Positions 9,075 through 17,351 of a stretch of DNA of 64,000 nucleotides are shown here, piece after piece; the stretch's first letter is position 1; each line of letters begins with the position of its first letter. The stretch is from Leifsonia aquatica H1aii. Lineage in GTDB: Bacteria; Actinomycetota; Actinomycetes; Actinomycetales; Microbacteriaceae. Where the stretch lies: NCBI RefSeq assembly GCF_000633535.1, contig NZ_AYMR01000011.1, forward strand, positions 1 through 64,000, given 5' to 3'. Both the position numbers and the translations under genes were made by a program. The notes beneath the pieces are model-generated. The model had not been told where the DNA came from. It searched no databases and saw only the letters and a list, made by a program, of their open reading frames with translations.

Positions 9075-9542
9075 ATGGCCGGCAGGTATGAGCACCTTTT
9101 CGTGCGCCACATGGGCGACGCGAGCGATGACCTCGTCAACGAGGGGGCGGTCGCGACCGGGCTTCCCCGCCCGGCGCACATCGGCGACGCGTTCGCCCTG
9201 ATGCGTGCGGAGGACGTCCCGGAGAGCAAGGTCCACATGACCTACAGCTGGATCAACCCCACCGACGAGCCCAGTCATTGGGTGAACGAGCACGAGCACG
9301 ACTACGACGAGGTGCTGATCTGGACGGGCAGCGACCCCGAGAACCCGCACGACCTCGGCGGCGAGATCCTGATCGACATCGAGGGAGAGACCTACAGCGT
9401 GACCACCTCGGGTTCGCTCTACATCCCGGCCGGCGTGCGGCATTGCCCGCTGGACTTCACGAAGGTCACACGCCCGATCCGCTTCAGCGCGCTCTCCCTC
9501 TCCGGCGGGGCGTACTCGTCGGACGAGGACGTCCCGCGCTGA
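9075..9542 (+). CDS. Single-domain cupin protein
   Basis: 155 aa. A cupin beta-barrel is suggested by HEHDYDEVLIWTGSDPENPHDLGGEI (motif 1, with the metal-ligand His-x-His and Glu) and SGSLYIPAGVRHCPLDF (motif 2, with the last His). This could be a small metal-dependent enzyme or a sugar-binding protein; function is not assignable. AGGAGG at 9065-9070 fixes the ATG at 9075 (4-nt spacing). The frame is open far upstream, but only the stretch from 9075 looks like protein. It is divergent from the amino-acid transporter operon and may share its control region. Confidence 0.85.
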   Translation: MAGRYEHLFVRHMGDASDDLVNEGAVATGLPRPAHIGDAFALMRAEDVPESKVHMTYSWINPTDEPSHWVNEHEHDYDEVLIWTGSDPENPHDLGGEILIDIEGETYSVTTSGSLYIPAGVRHCPLDFTKVTRPIRFSALSLSGGAYSSDEDVPR

Positions 9543-9570
9543 CCGGTTGCCGCCCCGGTCGGGTGCGTCT

Positions 9571-9642
9571 CGGGGCGCGCCTCGCTCCAGGGCCGCGCCT
9601 CATTCCGGGGCGGCGCCTCACTCCGGGGCGGCGCCTCACTCC
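9571..9642. repeat. 18-bp tandem repeat, four units
   Basis: Units 9607-9624 and 9625-9642 are identical (GGGGCGGCGCCTCACTCC). Units 9571-9588 and 9589-9606 are degenerate copies (14/18 and 15/18). The array fills the gap after the cupin gene and runs into the last codons of the convergent gene ending at 9636, placing a TGA in that gene's frame once in each of the last three units. Confidence 0.85.
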
Positions 9643-10148
9643 GGAGCGGTCAGGGTCCACAGGTGGTCGACGCCGTCGACCGTCGCGACGACCGCGACGT
9701 CCTGCGTCAGGTCGGAGTAGTCGAGCAGCTGGGTGGCGCAGGCGCCGACGCCGAACCGCTCCCGGAACCACTGCGACAGCGGCCGGGAGCTCATGCCGGT
9801 CCAGGTGAAGAACACACCCTGCCGCTTGTCGCGGGCCTTGTAGGTCGCCTTCTCATCGGCCTGCGCGAGGGCGATCGGCAGCGCGGTGTCGATCGCGGAG
9901 GCGATGGCGGCGAGGTCCGGGCTCGTGGTGGCGGGATCCCAGAACAGACGGATCACGAACCCCGTGCCGGTGCCCCCGGCCGCGGCGAACCCGCGGTACC
10001 CGCCGACGTAGCGCTCGTCGGCCTTGCTCCAGAGCTCGAACGCGGCGGCGGCCTGCCGCTTGGCCCCGAAGACACGCGGCTCGTCGGTGAGCGCGAGGAA
10101 CCCGTCGGGGGACGACAGCGCCGAGGCGATCCGGGGGTAGTCGGGCAT
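9636..10148 (-). CDS. Unrecognised cytoplasmic protein
   Basis: 170 aa from the ATG at 10148, which is preceded by AAGGAGGACCG; an upstream in-frame ATG at 10199 lacks such a site. It has no signal peptide or membrane helix. The sequence is of mixed alpha/beta character (GGYRGFAAAGGTGTGFVIRLFWDP, QGVFFTWTGMSSRPLSQWF, DLTQDVAVVATVDGVDHLWTL). I do not recognise a family. Codon use and length are consistent with a real gene. The stop lies in an 18-bp tandem repeat array, so the C-terminus could vary between strains. Confidence 0.7.
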   Translation of the reverse strand: MPDYPRIASALSSPDGFLALTDEPRVFGAKRQAAAAFELWSKADERYVGGYRGFAAAGGTGTGFVIRLFWDPATTSPDLAAIASAIDTALPIALAQADEKATYKARDKRQGVFFTWTGMSSRPLSQWFRERFGVGACATQLLDYSDLTQDVAVVATVDGVDHLWTLTAPE

Positions 10149-10261
10149 CGGTCCTCCTTCTGATGCAATGCCCCGCATCCTCTCAGCCCGTGCCCGCACG
10201 GACGGCGCCGAAGACGTGTGAACCGAACCTCCCGCCCTCGTCGACCGGCACGCCGGCGCGC

Positions 10262-10267
10262 TAGAGT
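10262..10267 (+). promoter_or_regulatory. -10 element (TAGAGT) for leaderless hydrolase gene
   Basis: TAGAGT is separated by 6 nt (CCCCTC) from ATG 10274, and no purine-rich ribosome binding site is present. Confidence 0.65.
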
Positions 10268-10273
10268 CCCCTC

Positions 10274-11014
10274 ATGAAGCGTGCGCTCCTCGTCATCGAT
10301 GTGCAGAACGAGTACGTCACCGGCAACCTGAAGATCTGCCACCCCGATCTGATGACCTCCATCCCGAACATCGAGGTCGCGATGGATGCGGCCGCCGACC
10401 ACGGGGTCGGACTGGTGATCGTGCAGCACATCGAGGACGAAGGAGCACCGGTCTTCGCCCGCGGTTCCGACGGCGCAGCCCTGCACTCCTCGGTGGCCGA
10501 CCGCACACCCGACCACCTCATCACGAAGACCGACGTCTCGGCGTTCGCCGGCACCGACCTGGAGGAGTGGCTGCGGGCCGGCGGGTACGACACGGTGACC
10601 ATCGCCGGCTACATGACCCAGCACTGCTGCGCCGGAACGGCTCGGGACGCGCACGCGCTCGGCTTCACGGTCGAGTTCCTCTCCGACGCGACCGGCACCC
10701 TCGACCTCGTCAACCCGGCCGGCTCGATCTCGGCGGACGCCCTGCACATCAGCGTGCTGGTCACCATGGACTCCGAGTTCGCCGCCGTCGCGACCACCGA
10801 GGAGTGGACGCTCGCGATCGAGGCGGGCGACGCCCTCCCGGTCTCGAACCTGTGGGACAGCACCGGCCACGCTCGGATCCCCGCCCGCCACGCGGAGCTG
10901 CACAGACTCATGCACGACGTGCGGGCGCAGATCGACAGCGACATCGCCGCCGAGGAGGGACGCGAGTTCCGCCACACCCTCTACGTCGGCCAGGGCGGGT
11001 CGACGTCGCTCTAG
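10274..11014 (+). CDS. Isochorismatase-family cysteine hydrolase
   Basis: 246 aa. The Asp-Lys-Cys triad of the family is visible: Asp9 in VIDVQNEY, Lys85 in ITKTDVSAF, Cys118 in GYMTQHCCAGTARDAHALG. It lies in the superfamily of nicotinamidases, ureidoacrylate hydrolases and isochorismatases. The substrate cannot be told from sequence, since no dedicated pathway gene is adjacent. The C-terminal 60 residues (SNLWDSTGHARIPAR onward) extend beyond the minimal 180-residue core. The start is dictated by the leaderless -10 box. Confidence 0.9.
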   Translation: MKRALLVIDVQNEYVTGNLKICHPDLMTSIPNIEVAMDAAADHGVGLVIVQHIEDEGAPVFARGSDGAALHSSVADRTPDHLITKTDVSAFAGTDLEEWLRAGGYDTVTIAGYMTQHCCAGTARDAHALGFTVEFLSDATGTLDLVNPAGSISADALHISVLVTMDSEFAAVATTEEWTLAIEAGDALPVSNLWDSTGHARIPARHAELHRLMHDVRAQIDSDIAAEEGREFRHTLYVGQGGSTSL

Positions 11015-11059
11015 CCGTCCCGACCGCGGGCGGGTCGTTCCGGTCGGGGCAAGGGAGGA

Positions 11060-11100
11060 GGCCGCCCCGCCGTCACCGGGAGGCGAACGGCGGAGCGGCC
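11060..11100. terminator. Terminator hairpin between convergent genes
   Basis: Fourteen-nucleotide arms 11060-11073 and 11087-11100 pair at 13 positions around a 13-nt loop, between the hydrolase (+) and the AhpD-like gene (-). Confidence 0.7.
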
Positions 11101-11117
11101 GAGAACGGAGGACGGTC

Positions 11118-11594
11118 TCACGCCTCCTCGAGCTGCCCCACCTCGTAGGAGCCTCCCGGCATCCTGATCATCACGTTCATCCGGTTGAAGGCGTTGATGA
11201 GCGCGATCTGCGCGACGAGCGCCGCGAGCTGCTCGGTGTCGAAGTGGGATGCCGCGGCCGCCCACACGGCGTCGTCCACACCGTGCCCGTCGGCCAGGCG
11301 CGTGCCCTGTTCGGTGAGCTCCAGGGCGGCGCGCTCGGCGTCGGTGAACACGGTCGTCTCGCGCCAGGCGGCGATGAGGCTGAGCCGCAGGGCGGTCTCC
11401 CCCGCCTGGACGGCCTCCTTGACGTGCATGTCGAGGCAGGCGCCGCAACCGTTGATCTGGCTGGCACGGATGTCCACCAGGCCCTCGATCGTCGGCGGCA
11501 GCGTCGATTGCCGGATCACACGGTTGGCCGAGACGATGTATTTGACGAACTTCGGCGTGATCGCGGCGGCGTACATGTCGAATCTGGGTCCCAT
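11118..11594 (-). CDS. Carboxymuconolactone-decarboxylase/AhpD-like protein
   Basis: 158 aa. The AhpD-type redox motif is Cys50-x-x-Cys53 with His57 (INGCGACLDMHVKEA), followed by a second helical CMD half (DAVWAAAASHFDTEQLAALVAQIALINAFNRM). It is probably a peroxide- or thiol-reactive oxidoreductase rather than a true decarboxylase. The ATG at 11594 has AAGGAGAT upstream and starts 23 nt after the stop of the ECF sigma gene, so the two form an operon. ECF sigma factors with SnoaL-like extensions are commonly encoded next to such proteins and often direct their transcription. Confidence 0.88.
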   Translation of the reverse strand: MGPRFDMYAAAITPKFVKYIVSANRVIRQSTLPPTIEGLVDIRASQINGCGACLDMHVKEAVQAGETALRLSLIAAWRETTVFTDAERAALELTEQGTRLADGHGVDDAVWAAAASHFDTEQLAALVAQIALINAFNRMNVMIRMPGGSYEVGQLEEA

Positions 11595-11617
11595 GGTGAT
11601 CTCCTTTTCAATCGGAC

Positions 11618-12514
11618 TCACCAGGAAGACGGATCGCCGCCCTCAGAGGTAACAGACGGCACGTCCACCGTGATCGTGGCCTGCCGTTCGGGACGCAGGA
11701 GCGAGTCGACCTGCACGATCCGGCCGTCCACGACGACGCAGGCCATGACGGCCAGCGGCGTGCCGTCCTCCCGCCACGCCATGATGCCCGGGACGCCGTC
11801 CACGTCGACACGGCGGGCGATCGTGCGCGTCCGCTCACCGAGGGCGGCGTGCCGGGCGAGCTCCCCCGCGCCGAGGCGCACCGCGATGCCGCGTGGCGTG
11901 TGCACCCGCCACACGACATCCGGGTCCAGCACCGTCAGCAGCGCTTCGAAGTCGCCATGTCGGGCGGCCGCGAGGAACGCGTCCACGACCTCCCGCTGGC
12001 GGCGGCGATCGGTCGGCCGATCCGCGCCCCGCACCTTGCGGCGCGCACGGCTGGCGAGCATCTTCGCGGCGTCGGTGGACTTGTCCAGCACGCGACCGAT
12101 CTCCTCGAACGGGACGGCGAAGGTGTCGTGCAGGACGAAGGCGAGCCTTTCGTCGGGCGTCAGCGTCTCCAGCACCATGAGCAGCGCGACGCCGACCGCA
12201 TCGCTCAGAACGGCGCTCGACTCGGGGTCGTCGACGTCGTCGCTGACGATCCATTCGCGGCCGGGCTCCTCCCACTCCGTCTCGCCGCGGGCGCGCCGCG
12301 AGCGCAGGATGTCGATGCAGACCCGGCCGACGACGGTGCTCAGCCAGGCGGAGAGGTTGTCGATGGAGGCCGGGTCCTGGCGCGAGAGCCGCAGCCAGGC
12401 TTCCTGCACCGCGTCCTCCGCGTCGGCGCGCGACCCCAGCGCACGCGCCGCCAACGCCGTCAGCCGGCCGCGCTGCGCCTCGAAGGCCGCGCTCGTGGCG
12501 CTCTCGTCCGTCAT
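11618..12514 (-). CDS. ECF sigma factor with SnoaL-like C-terminal extension
   Basis: 298 aa. The sigma2 region spans about 12-75 (DAEDAVQEAWLRL) and sigma4 about 105-165 (LTPDERLAFVLHDTFAVPFEEIGRVL), followed by about 120 residues of NTF2/SnoaL-like domain (EVVDAFLAAARHGDFEALLTVLDPDVVWR) that in related factors regulates activity. No anti-sigma gene is adjacent. The overall plan is SigJ/ECF41-like, but the ECF41 signatures WLPEP, DGGGR and NPDKL are absent, so it belongs to a different SnoaL-tailed group. Start ATG 12514 follows GAGAGGGG. It is co-transcribed with the AhpD-like gene. Confidence 0.9.
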   Translation of the reverse strand: MTDESATSAAFEAQRGRLTALAARALGSRADAEDAVQEAWLRLSRQDPASIDNLSAWLSTVVGRVCIDILRSRRARGETEWEEPGREWIVSDDVDDPESSAVLSDAVGVALLMVLETLTPDERLAFVLHDTFAVPFEEIGRVLDKSTDAAKMLASRARRKVRGADRPTDRRRQREVVDAFLAAARHGDFEALLTVLDPDVVWRVHTPRGIAVRLGAGELARHAALGERTRTIARRVDVDGVPGIMAWREDGTPLAVMACVVVDGRIVQVDSLLRPERQATITVDVPSVTSEGGDPSSW

Positions 12515-12548
12515 CGGTGCCCCTCTCATCCGCACTCTACGAGAGGGG

Positions 12549-12575
12549 GACGATCCAGCGCCCGAAAAGGTAACG
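12549..12575 (-). promoter_or_regulatory. Possible ECF-type promoter upstream of sigma gene
   Basis: On the minus strand CGTTACC, 16 nt, CGTC. The spacing and -10 CGTC match the motif described for ECF41 targets (approximately TGTCACA-N16-CGTC); the -35 matches at 4 of 7 bases. It would make the sigma/AhpD-like operon autoregulated. CGTC is common in this GC-rich DNA, so the call is weak. Confidence 0.3.
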
Positions 12576-12596
12576 CCCTCGCGCGCTGGGGGCGGG

Positions 12597-12655
12597 GATT
12601 TGGACCAAATCGCGGGAAAGCGCAGGGGAAAGCCGCGATTTGGTCCAAATCGCGG
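12597..12655. repeat. Nested palindromes downstream of hspR
   Basis: A 15-bp palindrome (GATTTGG-A-CCAAATC, 12597-12611) and a 23-bp palindrome (CCGCGATTTGG-T-CCAAATCGCGG, 12633-12655) are also inverted copies of each other: 12597-12615 pairs with 12633-12651 over 19 bp, with a 17-nt spacer. The 23-bp element starts 10 nt after the hspR stop and is followed on the minus strand by CTTTCCCC, so it could terminate the heat-shock operon. The double symmetry also suggests a REP-like element or operator. Confidence 0.8.
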
Positions 12656-12664
12656 GGTCGGAGG

Positions 12665-13078
12665 CTATTGCTCCAGGGGGCGCCAGACGACCATCTGGGT
12701 GCTGCGGCGCACGCGGGTGCCGGCCCGCATCGAGACGACCTCGCCCTCGGAGCCGGCGGCGAACACGCGCCGGCCCGGGCGGTTGAGCAGCTCGTCGGCG
12801 AGCGCCGCCTCGAGTTCGCGCACGCGTGAGCGCAGGGAGCCCACCTGGTCTTCGAGCTCGAGGATGCGGCGGATGCCTTCGAGGCTGACGCCCTCGGCGC
12901 CGAGACGCGCGATCTCCTGCAGCTTCTCGATGTCGCGCATCGAGTAGCGGCGCGACTTGCCGGCCGTCCGGCTGGGGCTCACGAGCCCCAGCCGGTCGTA
13001 CTGGCGGAGGGTCTGCGGGTGCATCCCGGCGAGCTCGGCCGCGATCGAGATGACGAAGACCTGGGTGTTCTCGTCCAT
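12665..13078 (-). CDS. hspR: Heat-shock repressor HspR (MerR family)
   Basis: 137 aa. The N-terminal winged helix (VFVISIAAELAGMHPQTLRQYDRLGLVSPSRT) is typical of HspR, followed by SRRYSMRDIEKLQEI, a coiled coil (about 75-100) and a basic C-terminus. HspR binds HAIR sites with DnaK as co-repressor and shuts off the dnaK operon; two such sites lie upstream of dnaK. The start MDENTQVFV is 59 nt from a duplicated copy of the same start region (see the repeat at 13065-13169). No clear ribosome binding site is seen, so it probably depends on translation from dnaJ or the short ORF between them. Confidence 0.93.
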   Translation of the reverse strand: MDENTQVFVISIAAELAGMHPQTLRQYDRLGLVSPSRTAGKSRRYSMRDIEKLQEIARLGAEGVSLEGIRRILELEDQVGSLRSRVRELEAALADELLNRPGRRVFAAGSEGEVVSMRAGTRVRRSTQMVVWRPLEQ

Positions 13079-13169
13079 GGTCAGCCTCGCGCCCACGCCA
13101 GGAGATCCTCGGCCTGGAACTCTGTGTTCTCGTCCATGGTCAGCCTCGCGCCCGCGCCAGGAGGTCCTC
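13065..13169. repeat. 59-bp tandem duplication of dnaJ-hspR junction
   Basis: 46 bp at 13065-13110 recur at 13124-13169 with two mismatches (period 59). The unit contains the end of dnaJ and the first codons of hspR. Between the two genes this leaves an 18-codon minus-strand ORF (13137-13081) that begins with the hspR start (MDENT) and ends like DnaJ (EDLLAWARG, then TGA). It stops 2 nt before the hspR ATG, so it might serve as a translational relay; it could equally be a neutral scar. Confidence 0.85.
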
Positions 13170-14135
13170 TCGCGGGTTCTCGTCCGGGAGCTTCTCCGCG
13201 AACGCCTCGAGGGCCTCCTTCGCCTCGGCGGACAGGTGGGAGGGCACGGCGACCTGCACGACGGCCAGCAGGTCTCCGGTGCCCTTCGCCGTCTCGACGC
13301 CGCGGCCCTTGACGCGCAGCACGCGGCCGCTCGGGGTGCCGGGGGCGACGCGCAGCTTGACGGGATCGCCGCCGAGGGTCGGGACCTCGATGGTGGCGCC
13401 GAGCGCGGCCTCGGCGAAGGTGACCGGCACGGTGACGCGCAGGTTGAGGCCTTCGCGCTCGAACACCGGGTGCTTGCGGACGGTGACGGTGAGGACGATG
13501 TCGCCCGTCTCGCCGCCGTCCGGGCTCGGCTGGCCCTTGCCGCGCAGTTTGATCTTCTGCCCGTCGGAGACCCCCGCGGGGATCTTCACCTTGAACGGCT
13601 TGCCGTCCGAGGCCTGCAGGCTGATGGTCTCGCCGCGGGTCGCGGTGAGGAAGTCGATGGTGGTGTGCGCCGTGACATCGCGGCCGCGGGTCGGTCCGCC
13701 GTAGCCCCGGTATCCCCCGCTCGTCTGGCCGAAGCGCCCGTTGCCGAAGAGACCGCCGAAGACGTCGTCGAAGCCGCCGTTCTGGCCGCCCTGCTGGAAC
13801 CCGTACTGTCCGCCGCGCTGCTGCCCGGTGAACATCCCGCCGAAGACGTCGTCGAAGCCGCCCTGACCGGCCGAACCGGGGGCCGTGAACCGGGCCCCGC
13901 CGCCCATGGCGCGGATCTGGTCGTACTCCTTGCGCTCATCGGCATCGCTGAGGACCGAGTAGGCCTCGCTGATCTCCTTGAACTTGGCCTCGGCGGCGTC
14001 ATCACCCGGGTTGGAGTCGGGGTGGTACTTGCGGGCGAGTTTGCGGTACGCCTTCTTGAGGTCCGCTTCGCTGACGTCCTTGGAGACGCCGAGGACCTTG
14101 TAGAAGTCCTTGTCGAACCAGTCCTGGCTAGCCAC
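13140..14135 (-). CDS. dnaJ: Chaperone DnaJ, zinc-finger-less form
   Basis: 331 aa. The J domain (about 10-72) has the HPD motif at 38-40. A Gly/Phe-rich region (about 78-155) with a repeated GGFDDVFGG sequence follows, then the two beta-barrel client-binding domains and a C-terminal dimerisation region. There is no CxxCxGxG zinc region, so it is a class II (CbpA-like) J protein of the kind that accompanies hspR in actinobacteria. It stimulates DnaK ATPase. Start GTG 14135 ([10 protein letters not shown]) follows GAGGAGG; an upstream ATG in the ORF has no ribosome binding site. A perfect hairpin lies between grpE and this gene. Confidence 0.94.
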   Translation of the reverse strand: MASQDWFDKDFYKVLGVSKDVSEADLKKAYRKLARKYHPDSNPGDDAAEAKFKEISEAYSVLSDADERKEYDQIRAMGGGARFTAPGSAGQGGFDDVFGGMFTGQQRGGQYGFQQGGQNGGFDDVFGGLFGNGRFGQTSGGYRGYGGPTRGRDVTAHTTIDFLTATRGETISLQASDGKPFKVKIPAGVSDGQKIKLRGKGQPSPDGGETGDIVLTVTVRKHPVFEREGLNLRVTVPVTFAEAALGATIEVPTLGGDPVKLRVAPGTPSGRVLRVKGRGVETAKGTGDLLAVVQVAVPSHLSAEAKEALEAFAEKLPDENPREDLLARARG

Positions 14136-14200
14136 GGCGCCTCCTCTCAATCGTTCTGGTCGTGGATGAAGTCTGCATGATGCGTGCACGTCGGGCCAGC

Positions 14201-14230
14201 GGAGCGGCGGGACCGTGGTCCCGCCGCTCC
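14201..14230. terminator. Perfect hairpin between grpE and dnaJ
   Basis: Fourteen-base arms (GGAGCGGCGGGACC and its exact complement) with a 2-nt centre, flanked by a second shorter pairing (GCACGT / ACGTGC). Lying 23 nt after the grpE stop inside the heat-shock operon, it could reduce read-through into dnaJ-hspR or protect the upstream dnaK-grpE mRNA. Confidence 0.75.
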
Positions 14231-14252
14231 GTCGTCACGTGCATCCGGTCGA

Positions 14253-14900
14253 TCAGGCCGGGACCGCGACGACGACCTTCGCCACCCGCACGGTGGTCGA
14301 ACCGAGCCGGTAGCCGGTCTCGACCACGTCGGCGACGGTGTCGACCGTCACGCCGGGGGTGGGCTGCTGGAAGATCGCCTCGTGGATCTGCGGGTCGAAG
14401 GGCTCGCCCTTCTCGCCGTAGGCGGCGAGACCGAGCCGCTCGACGTTCGAGCGCAGCTTGGCCGCGATGGTCGCGAACGCGCTGCCCTCGGTCAGGTCGC
14501 CGTGCTTCTCGGCGCGCTCGAGGTCGTCGAGCACCGGGATGAGGCCCTTGACGGCCTCGCTCACGGCGCGCTCCCGCTCGATCTCGCGGTTCGCCTCCGT
14601 GCGCTTGCGGTAGTTCGCGTACTCCGCGGTGACCCGCTGGAGGTCGGCGAGCCGCTCGGCCGCGAGGGCGTCCGACGTGGTCTGGCCGGAGAGGATGTCG
14701 AGGTCGTCGTCCGAGAGGACGGGACCCTCCTCTTCGGCCGGGCCGACGTCGACGAGTTCCTCGTGCGACAGGTCGTGCTCGGACGGCTCCCGGACCTGGC
14801 CGGTCTCGGGGTCGATCCGCCGTTTGTCGCGGATGATCGGCTCCTCGCGCTCCGGATCGGGCTCGCCCGACCCGGGAGCGCCCGGGGTGTTGTCCGACAT
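14253..14900 (-). CDS. grpE: Nucleotide exchange factor GrpE
   Basis: 215 aa. A long acidic, disordered N-terminus (about 1-75) precedes the coiled coil (AAERLADLQRVTAEYANYRKRTEA) and the C-terminal beta-wing domain (YGEKGEPFDPQIHEAIFQQPTPGVTVDTVADVVETGYRLGSTTVRVAKVVVA). It releases ADP from DnaK and acts as a thermosensor in the chaperone cycle. The start lies 2 nt after the dnaK stop codon, so it is tightly coupled to dnaK. Confidence 0.96.
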   Translation of the reverse strand: MSDNTPGAPGSGEPDPEREEPIIRDKRRIDPETGQVREPSEHDLSHEELVDVGPAEEEGPVLSDDDLDILSGQTTSDALAAERLADLQRVTAEYANYRKRTEANREIERERAVSEAVKGLIPVLDDLERAEKHGDLTEGSAFATIAAKLRSNVERLGLAAYGEKGEPFDPQIHEAIFQQPTPGVTVDTVADVVETGYRLGSTTVRVAKVVVAVPA

Positions 14901-14902
14901 GA

Positions 14903-16765
<1,863 letters not shown>

Positions 16766-16829
16766 ATGTGCTTTCTCTCCTTTGTTGCTGGTCTGCGTTT
16801 CGCTGGCCGATGAAAATCTGGGGTCGAGA

Positions 16830-16850
16830 CTTGAGTCGCGACGGCTCAAG
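16830..16850. promoter_or_regulatory. HAIR operator 1 upstream of dnaK
   Basis: CTTGAGT-N7-GCTCAAG differs at one position from the HspR-associated inverted repeat consensus CTTGAGT-N7-ACTCAAG. It lies 65 nt upstream of the dnaK ATG. Confidence 0.92.
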
Positions 16851-16893
16851 CCTGCCACCCTCACCGGAACGGTGTCAAGCTGCGGGGTCAAAA

Positions 16894-16914
16894 CTTGAGT
16901 ACATCTGACTCAAC
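16894..16914. promoter_or_regulatory. HAIR operator 2 upstream of dnaK
   Basis: CTTGAGT-N7-ACTCAAC differs at one position from the HAIR consensus, about 129 nt upstream of dnaK. With HAIR 1 it brackets the probable dnaK promoter. Confidence 0.92.
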
Positions 16915-16967
16915 TTTCAGCTTGGGCCGGGTATTCCCAGATTCAGCCATCCGCCCTCGACCGATTG

Positions 16968-16985
16968 TTCTAGTTGTTATAGAAT
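16968..16985 (+). promoter_or_regulatory. Inverted repeat overlapping leaderless -10 of GntR gene
   Basis: TTCTA-N7-TAGAA (16968-16984) overlaps the -10 TAGAAT (16980-16985), which ends 6 nt before the GTG start at 16992. The likely role is an autoregulatory operator for the GntR-type repressor encoded immediately downstream. Confidence 0.6.
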
Positions 16986-16991
16986 TATCGA

Positions 16992-17351
16992 GTGCTGATT
17001 CGAGTGGACACCGCGAGCGCGACGCCCCTGTTCGCGCAGATCGCCGCGGCCGTGCGTGCGCACGTGGCGGCGGGGCGGGCGGTCCCGGGCGACCGGCTGC
17101 CGGCGGCGCGGGAGGTCGCAGACGGACTCGGGATCAACACGCACACCGTGCTGCACGCCTACCAGCAGCTGCGCGACGAGGGCCTCATCGAACTGCGGCG
17201 CGGCAGGGGAGCCATCGTCACCGAGGCGGCACTGACGCTCGCGGCGATGCGCACGGACATCCTCGAGCTCGCCGCCAAGGCCCGTGAACTCGGCCTCGCG
17301 CCCGACACCCTCGCCGCACTCGTGAAGGAGATCGCCCATGACCAGCCCTGA
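16992..17351 (+). CDS. GntR-family regulator, YtrA subfamily
   Basis: 119 aa. The GntR winged helix (about 10-75: [65 protein letters not shown]) is followed only by a short helical tail, the hallmark of the YtrA subfamily. It starts with GTG at the leaderless position. It overlaps the DUF1648 gene by 14 nt, an arrangement typical of YtrA regulators controlling a cognate membrane protein, here probably including itself through the inverted repeat over its -10. Confidence 0.92.
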   Translation: MLIRVDTASATPLFAQIAAAVRAHVAAGRAVPGDRLPAAREVADGLGINTHTVLHAYQQLRDEGLIELRRGRGAIVTEAALTLAAMRTDILELAAKARELGLAPDTLAALVKEIAHDQP

